Shown: positions 11,101 to 25,695 of the stretch, piece after piece
Layout: each line of letters starts with the position of its first letter
How positions within the stretch are numbered: position 1 is the stretch's first letter
Origin: Volvox africanus
Lineage: Eukaryota > Chlorophyta > Chlorophyceae > Chlamydomonadales > Volvocaceae
DNA length: 64,000 bases
Assembly (NCBI GenBank): GCA_030268105.1
Contig: BSDZ01000055.1
Span: 124,001 to 188,000 of the forward strand
Direction: 5' to 3'
Position numbers and translations under genes: made by a program
The notes under the pieces: model-generated
Told to the model about the DNA's origin: nothing
Database searches by the model: none
What the model saw: only the letters and a program-made list of their open reading frames with translations

Positions 11101-14100
11101 ACCACGTGCGAACCCTTGGTGACGATCTGTTGCGCACCGTTTGGACGGCAACCCATGCGCACAGATCCAACGCCTTGCCCCACGACCCCACGACACGGCA
11201 CACACCCACACGGACATGGCACACATACTATGTACGTGCGACCCCACAGCTTCCACGTGCACAAAGTCAACAGGAATGCGCTTCATAAAAGGTGCGTGCA
11301 GGCTGGTGCCAGACATCCATCCGTGCGGCTGGATGGGCAGTCTCACGGATGGCCAGGCTTCCATCTCATCTGTGCTGCTTTGCTGACTGTGCCTGCCTGC
11401 AAACGTATGCAGCTCCATTCCTTTCTTCATGTGGCTCACGTGTGCACTTTCTTGCACGGCCAGAACCCCCTTCCCGCCCGCTGACCTGTGTCGTACATGC
11501 AGTCACGTGTGGTCTCGGACGTGAGCGTAGCGCATGGAAGGGGCTCCGTCCGGGCTGCGTTTTTGTCGTTTTGTTTTGTATGCTAGGTATGTGTGGCATG
11601 GATGCGGCAGATGGGGTGTGGTGGCATGGATCGTTCATACCATGGTGAAAACCGCCCATCCCATCAGCACTGGGCACGTAAGCACCATTGGGCCAAATCA
11701 GTAGTACGGTGGGGGACCACGTGCGAACCCTTGGTGACGATCTGTTGCGCACCGTTTGGACGGCAACCCATGCGCACAGATCCAACGCCTTGCCCCACGA
11801 CCCCACGACACGGCACACACCCACACGGACATGGCACACATACTATGTACGTGCGACCCCACAGCTTCCACGTGCACAAAGTCAACAGGAATGCGCTTCA
11901 TAAAAGGTGCGTGCAGGCTGGTGCCAGACATCCATCCGTGCGGCTGGATGGGCAGTCTCACGGATGGCCAGGCTTCCATCTCATCTGTGCTGCTTTGCTG
12001 ACTGTGCCTGCCTGCAAACGTATGCAGCTCCATTCCTTTCTTCATGTGGCTCACGTGTGCACTTTCTTGCACGGCCAGAACCCCCTTCCCGCCCGCTGAC
12101 CTGTGTCGTACATGCAGTCACGTGTGGTCTCGGACGTGAGCGTAGCGCATGGAAGGGGCTCCGTCCGGGCTGCGTTTTTGTCGTTTTGTTTTGTATGCTA
12201 GGTATGTGTGGCATGGATGCGGCAGATGGGGTGTGGTGGCATGGATCGTTCATACCATGGTGAAAACCGCCCATCCCATCAGCACTGGGCACGTAAGCAC
12301 CATTGGGCCAAATCAGTAGTACGGTGGGGGACCACGTGCGAACCCTTGGTGACGATCTGTTGCGCACCGTTTGGACGGCAACCCATGCGCACAGATCCAA
12401 CGCCTTGCCCCACGACCCCACGACACGGCACACACCCACACGGACATGGCACACATACTATGTACGTGCGACCCCACAGCTTCCACGTGCACAAAGTCAA
12501 CAGGAATGCGCTTCATAAAAGGTGCGTGCAGGCTGGTGCCAGACATCCATCCGTGCGGCTGGATGGGCAGTCTCACGGATGGCCAGGCTTCCATCTCATC
12601 TGTGCTGCTTTGCTGACTGTGCCTGCCTGCAAACGTATGCAGCTCCATTCCTTTCTTCATGTGGCTCACGTGTGCACTTTCTTGCACGGCCAGAACCCCC
12701 TTCCCGCCCGCTGACCTGTGTCGTACATGCAGTCACGTGTGGTCTCGGACGTGAGCGTAGCGCATGGAAGGGGCTCCGTCCGGGCTGCGTTTTTGTCGTT
12801 TTGTTTTGTATGCTAGGTATGTGTGGCATGGATGCGGCAGATGGGGTGTGGTGGCATGGATCGTTCATACCATGGTGAAAACCGCCCATCCCATCAGCAC
12901 TGGGCACGTAAGCACCATTGGGCCAAATCAGTAGTACGGTGGGGGACCACGTGCGAACCCTTGGTGACGATCTGTTGCGCACCGTTTGGACGGCAACCCA
13001 TGCGCACAGATCCAACGCCTTGCCCCACGACCCCACGACACGGCACACACCCACACGGACATGGCACACATACTATGTACGTGCGACCCCACAGCTTCCA
13101 CGTGCACAAAGTCAACAGGAATGCGCTTCATAAAAGGTGCGTGCAGGCTGGTGCCAGACATCCATCCGTGCGGCTGGATGGGCAGTCTCACGGATGGCCA
13201 GGCTTCCATCTCATCTGTGCTGCTTTGCTGACTGTGCCTGCCTGCAAACGTATGCAGCTCCATTCCTTTCTTCATGTGGCTCACGTGTGCACTTTCTTGC
13301 ACGGCCAGAACCCCCTTCCCGCCCGCTGACCTGTGTCGTACATGCAGTCACGTGTGGTCTCGGACGTGAGCGTAGCGCATGGAAGGGGCTCCGTCCGGGC
13401 TGCGTTTTTGTCGTTTTGTTTTGTATGCTAGGTATGTGTGGCATGGATGCGGCAGATGGGGTGTGGTGGCATGGATCGTTCATACCATGGTGAAAACCGC
13501 CCATCCCATCAGCACTGGGCACGTAAGCACCATTGGGCCAAATCAGTAGTACGGTGGGGGACCACGTGCGAACCCTTGGTGACGATCTGTTGCGCACCGT
13601 TTGGACGGCAACCCATGCGCACAGATCCAACGCCTTGCCCCACGACCCCACGACACGGCACACACCCACACGGACATGGCACACATACTATGTACGTGCG
13701 ACCCCACAGCTTCCACGTGCACAAAGTCAACAGGAATGCGCTTCATAAAAGGTGCGTGCAGGCTGGTGCCAGACATCCATCCGTGCGGCTGGATGGGCAG
13801 TCTCACGGATGGCCAGGCTTCCATCTCATCTGTGCTGCTTTGCTGACTGTGCCTGCCTGCAAACGTATGCAGCTCCATTCCTTTCTTCATGTGGCTCACG
13901 TGTGCACTTTCTTGCACGGCCAGAACCCCCTTCCCGCCCGCTGACCTGTGTCGTACATGCAGTCACGTGTGGTCTCGGACGTGAGCGTAGCGCATGGAAG
14001 GGGCTCCGTCCGGGCTGCGTTTTTGTCGTTTTGTTTTGTATGCTAGGTATGTGTGGCATGGATGCGGCAGATGGGGTGTGGTGGCATGGATCGTTCATAC

Positions 14101-14149
14101 CATGGTGAAAACCGCCCATCCCATCAGCACTGGGCACGTAAGCACCATT

Positions 14150-17100
14150 GGGCCAAATCAGTAGTACGGTGGGGGACCACGTGCGAACCCTTGGTGACGA
14201 TCTGTTGCGCACCGTTTGGACGGCAACCCATGCGCACAGATCCAACGCCTTGCCCCACGACCCCACGACACGGCACACACCCACACGGACATGGCACACA
14301 TACTATGTACGTGCGACCCCACAGCTTCCACGTGCACAAAGTCAACAGGAATGCGCTTCATAAAAGGTGCGTGCAGGCTGGTGCCAGACATCCATCCGTG
14401 CGGCTGGATGGGCAGTCTCACGGATGGCCAGGCTTCCATCTCATCTGTGCTGCTTTGCTGACTGTGCCTGCCTGCAAACGTATGTGTTAGCTATGCAGCT
14501 CCATTCCTTTCTTCATGTGGCTCACGTGTGCACTTTCTTGCACGGCCAGAACCCCCTTCCCGCCCGCTGACCTGTGTCGTACATGCAGTCACGTGTGGTC
14601 TCGGACGTGAGCGTAGCGCATGGAAGGGGCTCCGTCCGGGCTGCGTTTTTGTCGTTTTGTTTTGTATGCTAGGTATGTGTGGCATGGATGCGGCAGATGG
14701 GGTGTGGTGGCATGGATCGTTCATACCATGGTGAAAACCGCCCATCCCATCAGCACTGGGCACGTAAGCACCATTGGGCCAAATCAGTAGTACGGTGGGG
14801 GACCACGTGCGAACCCTTGGTGACGATCTGTTGCGCACCGTTTGGACGGCAACCCATGCGCACAGATCCAACGCCTTGCCCCACGACCCCACGACACGGC
14901 ACACACCCACACGGACATGGCACACATACTATGTACGTGCGACCCCACAGCTTCCACGTGCACAAAGTCAACAGGAATGCGCTTCATAAAAGGTGCGTGC
15001 AGGCTGGTGCCAGACATCCATCCGTGCGGCTGGATGGGCAGTCTCACGGATGGCCAGGCTTCCATCTCATCTGTGCTGCTTTGCTGACTGTGCCTGCCTG
15101 CAAACGTATGTGTTAGCTATGCAGCTCCATTCCTTTCTTCATGTGGCTCACGTGTGCACTTTCTTGCACGGCCAGAACCCCCTTCCCGCCCGCTGACCTG
15201 TGTCGTACATGCAGTCACGTGTGGTCTCGGACGTGAGCGTAGCGCATGGAAGGGGCTCCGTCCGGGCTGCGTTTTTGTCGTTTTGTTTTGTATGCTAGGT
15301 ATGTGTGGCATGGATGCGGCAGATGGGGTGTGGTGGCATGGATCGTTCATACCATGGTGAAAACCGCCCATCCCATCAGCACTGGGCACGTAAGCACCAT
15401 TGGGCCAAATCAGTAGTACGGTGGGGGACCACGTGCGAACCCTTGGTGACGATCTGTTGCGCACCGTTTGGACGGCAACCCATGCGCACAGATCCAACGC
15501 CTTGCCCCACGACCCCACGACACGGCACACACCCACACGGACATGGCACACATACTATGTACGTGCGACCCCACAGCTTCCACGTGCACAAAGTCAACAG
15601 GAATGCGCTTCATAAAAGGTGCGTGCAGGCTGGTGCCAGACATCCATCCGTGCGGCTGGATGGGCAGTCTCACGGATGGCCAGGCTTCCATCTCATCTGT
15701 GCTGCTTTGCTGACTGTGCCTGCCTGCAAACGTATGTGTTAGCTATGCAGCTCCATTCCTTTCTTCATGTGGCTCACGTGTGCACTTTCTTGCACGGCCA
15801 GAACCCCCTTCCCGCCCGCTGACCTGTGTCGTACATGCAGTCACGTGTGGTCTCGGACGTGAGCGTAGCGCATGGAAGGGGCTCCGTCCGGGCTGCGTTT
15901 TTGTCGTTTTGTTTTGTATGCTAGGTATGTGTGGCATGGATGCGGCAGATGGGGTGTGGTGGCATGGATCGTTCATACCATGGTGAAAACCGCCCATCCC
16001 ATCAGCACTGGGCACGTAAGCACCATTGGGCCAAATCAGTAGTACGGTGGGGGACCACGTGCGAACCCTTGGTGACGATCTGTTGCGCACCGTTTGGACG
16101 GCAACCCATGCGCACAGATCCAACGCCTTGCCCCACGACCCCACGACACGGCACACACCCACACGGACATGGCACACATACTATGTACGTGCGACCCCAC
16201 AGCTTCCACGTGCACAAAGTCAACAGGAATGCGCTTCATAAAAGGTGCGTGCAGGCTGGTGCCAGACATCCATCCGTGCGGCTGGATGGGCAGTCTCACG
16301 GATGGCCAGGCTTCCATCTCATCTGTGCTGCTTTGCTGACTGTGCCTGCCTGCAAACGTATGTGTTAGCTATGCAGCTCCATTCCTTTCTTCATGTGGCT
16401 CACGTGTGCACTTTCTTGCACGGCCAGAACCCCCTTCCCGCCCGCTGACCTGTGTCGTACATGCAGTCACGTGTGGTCTCGGACGTGAGCGTAGCGCATG
16501 GAAGGGGCTCCGTCCGGGCTGCGTTTTTGTCGTTTTGTTTTGTATGCTAGGTATGTGTGGCATGGATGCGGCAGATGGGGTGTGGTGGCATGGATCGTTC
16601 ATACCATGGTGAAAACCGCCCATCCCATCAGCACTGGGCACGTAAGCACCATTGGGCCAAATCAGTAGTACGGTGGGGGACCACGTGCGAACCCTTGGTG
16701 ACGATCTGTTGCGCACCGTTTGGACGGCAACCCATGCGCACAGATCCAACGCCTTGCCCCACGACCCCACGACACGGCACACACCCACACGGACATGGCA
16801 CACATACTATGTACGTGCGACCCCACAGCTTCCACGTGCACAAAGTCAACAGGAATGCGCTTCATAAAAGGTGCGTGCAGGCTGGTGCCAGACATCCATC
16901 CGTGCGGCTGGATGGGCAGTCTCACGGATGGCCAGGCTTCCATCTCATCTGTGCTGCTTTGCTGACTGTGCCTGCCTGCAAACGTATGTGTTAGCTATGC
17001 AGCTCCATTCCTTTCTTCATGTGGCTCACGTGTGCACTTTCTTGCACGGCCAGAACCCCCTTCCCGCCCGCTGACCTGTGTCGTACATGCAGTCACGTGT

Positions 17101-19157
17101 GGTCTCGGACGTGAGCGTAGCGCATGGAAGGGGCTCCGTCCGGGCTGCGTTTTTGTCGTTTTGTTTTGTATGCTAGGTATGTGTGGCATGGATGCGGCAG
17201 ATGGGGTGTGGTGGCATGGATCGTTCATACCATGGTGAAAACCGCCCATCCCATCAGCACTGGGCACGTAAGCACCATTGGGCCAAATCAGTAGTACGGT
17301 GGGGGACCACGTGCGAACCCTTGGTGACGATCTGTTGCGCACCGTTTGGACGGCAACCCATGCGCACAGATCCAACGCCTTGCCCCACGACCCCACGACA
17401 CGGCACACACCCACACGGACATGGCACACATACTATGTACGTGCGACCCCACAGCTTCCACGTGCACAAAGTCAACAGGAATGCGCTTCATAAAAGGTGC
17501 GTGCAGGCTGGTGCCAGACATCCATCCGTGCGGCTGGATGGGCAGTCTCACGGATGGCCAGGCTTCCATCTCATCTGTGCTGCTTTGCTGACTGTGCCTG
17601 CCTGCAAACGTATGTGTTAGCTATGCAGCTCCATTCCTTTCTTCATGTGGCTCACGTGTGCACTTTCTTGCACGGCCAGAACCCCCTTCCCGCCCGCTGA
17701 CCTGTGTCGTACATGCAGTCACGTGTGGTCTCGGACGTGAGCGTAGCGCATGGAAGGGGCTCCGTCCGGGCTGCGTTTTTGTCGTTTTGTTTTGTATGCT
17801 AGGTATGTGTGGCATGGATGCGGCAGATGGGGTGTGGTGGCATGGATCGTTCATACCATGGTGAAAACCGCCCATCCCATCAGCACTGGGCACGTAAGCA
17901 CCATTGGGCCAAATCAGTAGTACGGTGGGGGACCACGTGCGAACCCTTGGTGACGATCTGTTGCGCACCGTTTGGACGGCAACCCATGCGCACAGATCCA
18001 ACGCCTTGCCCCACGACCCCACGACACGGCACACACCCACACGGACATGGCACACATACTATGTACGTGCGACCCCACAGCTTCCACGTGCACAAAGTCA
18101 ACAGGAATGCGCTTCATAAAAGGTGCGTGCAGGCTGGTGCCAGACATCCATCCGTGCGGCTGGATGGGCAGTCTCACGGATGGCCAGGCTTCCATCTCAT
18201 CTGTGCTGCTTTGCTGACTGTGCCTGCCTGCAAACGTATGTGTTAGCTATGCAGCTCCATTCCTTTCTTCATGTGGCTCACGTGTGCACTTTCTTGCACG
18301 GCCAGAACCCCCTTCCCGCCCGCTGACCTGTGTCGTACATGCAGTCACGTGTGGTCTCGGACGTGAGCGTAGCGCATGGAAGGGGCTCCGTCCGGGCTGC
18401 GTTTTTGTCGTTTTGTTTTGTATGCTAGGTATGTGTGGCATGGATGCGGCAGATGGGGTGTGGTGGCATGGATCGTTCATACCATGGTGAAAACCGCCCA
18501 TCCCATCAGCACTGGGCACGTAAGCACCATTGGGCCAAATCAGTAGTACGGTGGGGGACCACGTGCGAACCCTTGGTGACGATCTGTTGCGCACCGTTTG
18601 GACGGCAACCCATGCGCACAGATCCAACGCCTTGCCCCACGACCCCACGACACGGCACACACCCACACGGACATGGCACACATACTATGTACGTGCGACC
18701 CCACAGCTTCCACGTGCACAAAGTCAACAGGAATGCGCTTCATAAAAGGTGCGTGCAGGCTGGTGCCAGACATCCATCCGTGCGGCTGGATGGGCAGTCT
18801 CACGGATGGCCAGGCTTCCATCTCATCTGTGCTGCTTTGCTGACTGTGCCTGCCTGCAAACGTATGTGTTAGCTATGCAGCTCCATTCCTTTCTTCATGT
18901 GGCTCACGTGTGCACTTTCTTGCACGGCCAGAACCCCCTTCCCGCCCGCTGACCTGTGTCGTACATGCAGTCACGTGTGGTCTCGGACGTGAGCGTAGCG
19001 CATGGAAGGGGCTCCGTCCGGGCTGCGTTTTTGTCGTTTTGTTTTGTATGCTAGGTATGTGTGGCATGGATGCGGCAGATGGGGTGTGGTGGCATGGATC
19101 GTTCATACCATGGTGAAAACCGCCCATCCCATCAGCACTGGGCACGTAAGCACCATT
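14150..19157. repeat. Run of eight identical 626-bp units with the 11-bp element
   Basis: Eight consecutive units are each 626 bp (anchors 14053 to 19061). Each reads CGTATGTGTTAGCTATGCAG where the 615-bp form reads CGTATGCAG, 11 bases more. The extra bases lie between two TATG copies. The rest of each unit matches the canonical form. A clean run of eight argues that this form spread locally as a block rather than arising eight times. Confidence 0.94.
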
Positions 19158-19772
19158 GGGCCAAATCAGTAGTACGGTGGGGGACCACGTGCGAACCCTT
19201 GGTGACGATCTGTTGCGCACCGTTTGGACGGCAACCCATGCGCACAGATCCAACGCCTTGCCCCACGACCCCACGACACGGCACACACCCACACGGACAT
19301 GGCACACATACTATGTACGTGCGACCCCACAGCTTCCACGTGCACAAAGTCAACAGGAATGCGCTTCATAAAAGGTGCGTGCAGGCTGGTGCCAGACATC
19401 CATCCGTGCGGCTGGATGGGCAGTCTCACGGATGGCCAGGCTTCCATCTCATCTGTGCTGCTTTGCTGACTGTGCCTGCCTGCAAACGTATGCAGCTCCA
19501 TTCCTTTCTTCATGTGGCTCACGTGTGCACTTTCTTGCACGGCCAGAACCCCCTTCCCGCCCGCTGACCTGTGTCGTACATGCAGTCACGTGTGGTCTCG
19601 GACGTGAGCGTAGCGCATGGAAGGGGCTCCGTCCGGGCTGCGTTTTTGTCGTTTTGTTTTGTATGCTAGGTATGTGTGGCATGGATGCGGCAGATGGGGT
19701 GTGGTGGCATGGATCGTTCATACCATGGTGAAAACCGCCCATCCCATCAGCACTGGGCACGTAAGCACCATT

Positions 19773-20398
19773 GGGCCAAATCAGTAGTACGGTGGGGGAC
19801 CACGTGCGAACCCTTGGTGACGATCTGTTGCGCACCGTTTGGACGGCAACCCATGCGCACAGATCCAACGCCTTGCCCCACGACCCCACGACACGGCACA
19901 CACCCACACGGACATGGCACACATACTATGTACGTGCGACCCCACAGCTTCCACGTGCACAAAGTCAACAGGAATGCGCTTCATAAAAGGTGCGTGCAGG
20001 CTGGTGCCAGACATCCATCCGTGCGGCTGGATGGGCAGTCTCACGGATGGCCAGGCTTCCATCTCATCTGTGCTGCTTTGCTGACTGTGCCTGCCTGCAA
20101 ACGTATGTGTTAGCTATGCAGCTCCATTCCTTTCTTCATGTGGCTCACGTGTGCACTTTCTTGCACGGCCAGAACCCCCTTCCCGCCCGCTGACCTGTGT
20201 CGTACATGCAGTCACGTGTGGTCTCGGACGTGAGCGTAGCGCATGGAAGGGGCTCCGTCCGGGCTGCGTTTTTGTCGTTTTGTTTTGTATGCTAGGTATG
20301 TGTGGCATGGATGCGGCAGATGGGGTGTGGTGGCATGGATCGTTCATACCATGGTGAAAACCGCCCATCCCATCAGCACTGGGCACGTAAGCACCATT
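19773..20398. repeat. Isolated 626-bp unit
   Basis: The 11-bp element (TGTTAGC core near 20107-20113) is present in this one unit, between 615-bp units on both sides. Confidence 0.93.
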
Positions 20399-21013
20399 GG
20401 GCCAAATCAGTAGTACGGTGGGGGACCACGTGCGAACCCTTGGTGACGATCTGTTGCGCACCGTTTGGACGGCAACCCATGCGCACAGATCCAACGCCTT
20501 GCCCCACGACCCCACGACACGGCACACACCCACACGGACATGGCACACATACTATGTACGTGCGACCCCACAGCTTCCACGTGCACAAAGTCAACAGGAA
20601 TGCGCTTCATAAAAGGTGCGTGCAGGCTGGTGCCAGACATCCATCCGTGCGGCTGGATGGGCAGTCTCACGGATGGCCAGGCTTCCATCTCATCTGTGCT
20701 GCTTTGCTGACTGTGCCTGCCTGCAAACGTATGCAGCTCCATTCCTTTCTTCATGTGGCTCACGTGTGCACTTTCTTGCACGGCCAGAACCCCCTTCCCG
20801 CCCGCTGACCTGTGTCGTACATGCAGTCACGTGTGGTCTCGGACGTGAGCGTAGCGCATGGAAGGGGCTCCGTCCGGGCTGCGTTTTTGTCGTTTTGTTT
20901 TGTATGCTAGGTATGTGTGGCATGGATGCGGCAGATGGGGTGTGGTGGCATGGATCGTTCATACCATGGTGAAAACCGCCCATCCCATCAGCACTGGGCA
21001 CGTAAGCACCATT

Positions 21014-22265
21014 GGGCCAAATCAGTAGTACGGTGGGGGACCACGTGCGAACCCTTGGTGACGATCTGTTGCGCACCGTTTGGACGGCAACCCATGCGCA
21101 CAGATCCAACGCCTTGCCCCACGACCCCACGACACGGCACACACCCACACGGACATGGCACACATACTATGTACGTGCGACCCCACAGCTTCCACGTGCA
21201 CAAAGTCAACAGGAATGCGCTTCATAAAAGGTGCGTGCAGGCTGGTGCCAGACATCCATCCGTGCGGCTGGATGGGCAGTCTCACGGATGGCCAGGCTTC
21301 CATCTCATCTGTGCTGCTTTGCTGACTGTGCCTGCCTGCAAACGTATGTGTTAGCTATGCAGCTCCATTCCTTTCTTCATGTGGCTCACGTGTGCACTTT
21401 CTTGCACGGCCAGAACCCCCTTCCCGCCCGCTGACCTGTGTCGTACATGCAGTCACGTGTGGTCTCGGACGTGAGCGTAGCGCATGGAAGGGGCTCCGTC
21501 CGGGCTGCGTTTTTGTCGTTTTGTTTTGTATGCTAGGTATGTGTGGCATGGATGCGGCAGATGGGGTGTGGTGGCATGGATCGTTCATACCATGGTGAAA
21601 ACCGCCCATCCCATCAGCACTGGGCACGTAAGCACCATTGGGCCAAATCAGTAGTACGGTGGGGGACCACGTGCGAACCCTTGGTGACGATCTGTTGCGC
21701 ACCGTTTGGACGGCAACCCATGCGCACAGATCCAACGCCTTGCCCCACGACCCCACGACACGGCACACACCCACACGGACATGGCACACATACTATGTAC
21801 GTGCGACCCCACAGCTTCCACGTGCACAAAGTCAACAGGAATGCGCTTCATAAAAGGTGCGTGCAGGCTGGTGCCAGACATCCATCCGTGCGGCTGGATG
21901 GGCAGTCTCACGGATGGCCAGGCTTCCATCTCATCTGTGCTGCTTTGCTGACTGTGCCTGCCTGCAAACGTATGTGTTAGCTATGCAGCTCCATTCCTTT
22001 CTTCATGTGGCTCACGTGTGCACTTTCTTGCACGGCCAGAACCCCCTTCCCGCCCGCTGACCTGTGTCGTACATGCAGTCACGTGTGGTCTCGGACGTGA
22101 GCGTAGCGCATGGAAGGGGCTCCGTCCGGGCTGCGTTTTTGTCGTTTTGTTTTGTATGCTAGGTATGTGTGGCATGGATGCGGCAGATGGGGTGTGGTGG
22201 CATGGATCGTTCATACCATGGTGAAAACCGCCCATCCCATCAGCACTGGGCACGTAAGCACCATT
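21014..22265. repeat. Pair of 626-bp units
   Basis: Two adjacent units (starts 21014 and 21640) carry the 11-bp element. They are followed by four 615-bp units. Confidence 0.93.
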
Positions 22266-24725
22266 GGGCCAAATCAGTAGTACGGTGGGGGACCACGTGC
22301 GAACCCTTGGTGACGATCTGTTGCGCACCGTTTGGACGGCAACCCATGCGCACAGATCCAACGCCTTGCCCCACGACCCCACGACACGGCACACACCCAC
22401 ACGGACATGGCACACATACTATGTACGTGCGACCCCACAGCTTCCACGTGCACAAAGTCAACAGGAATGCGCTTCATAAAAGGTGCGTGCAGGCTGGTGC
22501 CAGACATCCATCCGTGCGGCTGGATGGGCAGTCTCACGGATGGCCAGGCTTCCATCTCATCTGTGCTGCTTTGCTGACTGTGCCTGCCTGCAAACGTATG
22601 CAGCTCCATTCCTTTCTTCATGTGGCTCACGTGTGCACTTTCTTGCACGGCCAGAACCCCCTTCCCGCCCGCTGACCTGTGTCGTACATGCAGTCACGTG
22701 TGGTCTCGGACGTGAGCGTAGCGCATGGAAGGGGCTCCGTCCGGGCTGCGTTTTTGTCGTTTTGTTTTGTATGCTAGGTATGTGTGGCATGGATGCGGCA
22801 GATGGGGTGTGGTGGCATGGATCGTTCATACCATGGTGAAAACCGCCCATCCCATCAGCACTGGGCACGTAAGCACCATTGGGCCAAATCAGTAGTACGG
22901 TGGGGGACCACGTGCGAACCCTTGGTGACGATCTGTTGCGCACCGTTTGGACGGCAACCCATGCGCACAGATCCAACGCCTTGCCCCACGACCCCACGAC
23001 ACGGCACACACCCACACGGACATGGCACACATACTATGTACGTGCGACCCCACAGCTTCCACGTGCACAAAGTCAACAGGAATGCGCTTCATAAAAGGTG
23101 CGTGCAGGCTGGTGCCAGACATCCATCCGTGCGGCTGGATGGGCAGTCTCACGGATGGCCAGGCTTCCATCTCATCTGTGCTGCTTTGCTGACTGTGCCT
23201 GCCTGCAAACGTATGCAGCTCCATTCCTTTCTTCATGTGGCTCACGTGTGCACTTTCTTGCACGGCCAGAACCCCCTTCCCGCCCGCTGACCTGTGTCGT
23301 ACATGCAGTCACGTGTGGTCTCGGACGTGAGCGTAGCGCATGGAAGGGGCTCCGTCCGGGCTGCGTTTTTGTCGTTTTGTTTTGTATGCTAGGTATGTGT
23401 GGCATGGATGCGGCAGATGGGGTGTGGTGGCATGGATCGTTCATACCATGGTGAAAACCGCCCATCCCATCAGCACTGGGCACGTAAGCACCATTGGGCC
23501 AAATCAGTAGTACGGTGGGGGACCACGTGCGAACCCTTGGTGACGATCTGTTGCGCACCGTTTGGACGGCAACCCATGCGCACAGATCCAACGCCTTGCC
23601 CCACGACCCCACGACACGGCACACACCCACACGGACATGGCACACATACTATGTACGTGCGACCCCACAGCTTCCACGTGCACAAAGTCAACAGGAATGC
23701 GCTTCATAAAAGGTGCGTGCAGGCTGGTGCCAGACATCCATCCGTGCGGCTGGATGGGCAGTCTCACGGATGGCCAGGCTTCCATCTCATCTGTGCTGCT
23801 TTGCTGACTGTGCCTGCCTGCAAACGTATGCAGCTCCATTCCTTTCTTCATGTGGCTCACGTGTGCACTTTCTTGCACGGCCAGAACCCCCTTCCCGCCC
23901 GCTGACCTGTGTCGTACATGCAGTCACGTGTGGTCTCGGACGTGAGCGTAGCGCATGGAAGGGGCTCCGTCCGGGCTGCGTTTTTGTCGTTTTGTTTTGT
24001 ATGCTAGGTATGTGTGGCATGGATGCGGCAGATGGGGTGTGGTGGCATGGATCGTTCATACCATGGTGAAAACCGCCCATCCCATCAGCACTGGGCACGT
24101 AAGCACCATTGGGCCAAATCAGTAGTACGGTGGGGGACCACGTGCGAACCCTTGGTGACGATCTGTTGCGCACCGTTTGGACGGCAACCCATGCGCACAG
24201 ATCCAACGCCTTGCCCCACGACCCCACGACACGGCACACACCCACACGGACATGGCACACATACTATGTACGTGCGACCCCACAGCTTCCACGTGCACAA
24301 AGTCAACAGGAATGCGCTTCATAAAAGGTGCGTGCAGGCTGGTGCCAGACATCCATCCGTGCGGCTGGATGGGCAGTCTCACGGATGGCCAGGCTTCCAT
24401 CTCATCTGTGCTGCTTTGCTGACTGTGCCTGCCTGCAAACGTATGCAGCTCCATTCCTTTCTTCATGTGGCTCACGTGTGCACTTTCTTGCACGGCCAGA
24501 ACCCCCTTCCCGCCCGCTGACCTGTGTCGTACATGCAGTCACGTGTGGTCTCGGACGTGAGCGTAGCGCATGGAAGGGGCTCCGTCCGGGCTGCGTTTTT
24601 GTCGTTTTGTTTTGTATGCTAGGTATGTGTGGCATGGATGCGGCAGATGGGGTGTGGTGGCATGGATCGTTCATACCATGGTGAAAACCGCCCATCCCAT
24701 CAGCACTGGGCACGTAAGCACCATT

Positions 24726-25351
24726 GGGCCAAATCAGTAGTACGGTGGGGGACCACGTGCGAACCCTTGGTGACGATCTGTTGCGCACCGTTTGGACGGC
24801 AACCCATGCGCACAGATCCAACGCCTTGCCCCACGACCCCACGACACGGCACACACCCACACGGACATGGCACACATACTATGTACGTGCGACCCCACAG
24901 CTTCCACGTGCACAAAGTCAACAGGAATGCGCTTCATAAAAGGTGCGTGCAGGCTGGTGCCAGACATCCATCCGTGCGGCTGGATGGGCAGTCTCACGGA
25001 TGGCCAGGCTTCCATCTCATCTGTGCTGCTTTGCTGACTGTGCCTGCCTGCAAACGTATGTGTTAGCTATGCAGCTCCATTCCTTTCTTCATGTGGCTCA
25101 CGTGTGCACTTTCTTGCACGGCCAGAACCCCCTTCCCGCCCGCTGACCTGTGTCGTACATGCAGTCACGTGTGGTCTCGGACGTGAGCGTAGCGCATGGA
25201 AGGGGCTCCGTCCGGGCTGCGTTTTTGTCGTTTTGTTTTGTATGCTAGGTATGTGTGGCATGGATGCGGCAGATGGGGTGTGGTGGCATGGATCGTTCAT
25301 ACCATGGTGAAAACCGCCCATCCCATCAGCACTGGGCACGTAAGCACCATT
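24726..25351. repeat. Isolated 626-bp unit next to a 621-bp unit
   Basis: This unit has the full 11-bp element. The next unit has only six of the extra bases, which suggests the shorter form derived from a neighbour of this type. Confidence 0.92.
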
Positions 25352-25680
25352 GGGCCAAATCAGTAGTACGGTGGGGGACCACGTGCGAACCCTTGGTGAC
25401 GATCTGTTGCGCACCGTTTGGACGGCAACCCATGCGCACAGATCCAACGCCTTGCCCCACGACCCCACGACACGGCACACACCCACACGGACATGGCACA
25501 CATACTATGTACGTGCGACCCCACAGCTTCCACGTGCACAAAGTCAACAGGAATGCGCTTCATAAAAGGTGCGTGCAGGCTGGTGCCAGACATCCATCCG
25601 TGCGGCTGGATGGGCAGTCTCACGGATGGCCAGGCTTCCATCTCATCTGTGCTGCTTTGCTGACTGTGCCTGCCTGCAAA

Positions 25681-25695
25681 CGTATAGCTATGCAG
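25681..25695. repeat. Indel-hotspot allele of 6 extra bases (621-bp unit)
   Basis: The unit at 25352-25972 reads CGTATAGCTATGCAG. Relative to the 626-bp form it lacks five bases (TGTGT); relative to the 615-bp form it has six extra. The simplest route is a partial deletion of the 11-bp element. The same allele recurs at about 46075. Confidence 0.93.

Larger units (their letters stand above)
1..14149. repeat. Homogeneous block: 23 units, T68/C132 type
   Basis: Twenty-two units are 615 bp and one is 619 bp. Apart from that 4-bp change I see no difference between units: every overlapping reading frame gives the same peptide in every copy. This is the most homogenised part of the window and implies very recent amplification or strong conversion. 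Alternatively, a graph-based assembler may have copied one consensus unit. There are no genes. Confidence 0.93.
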
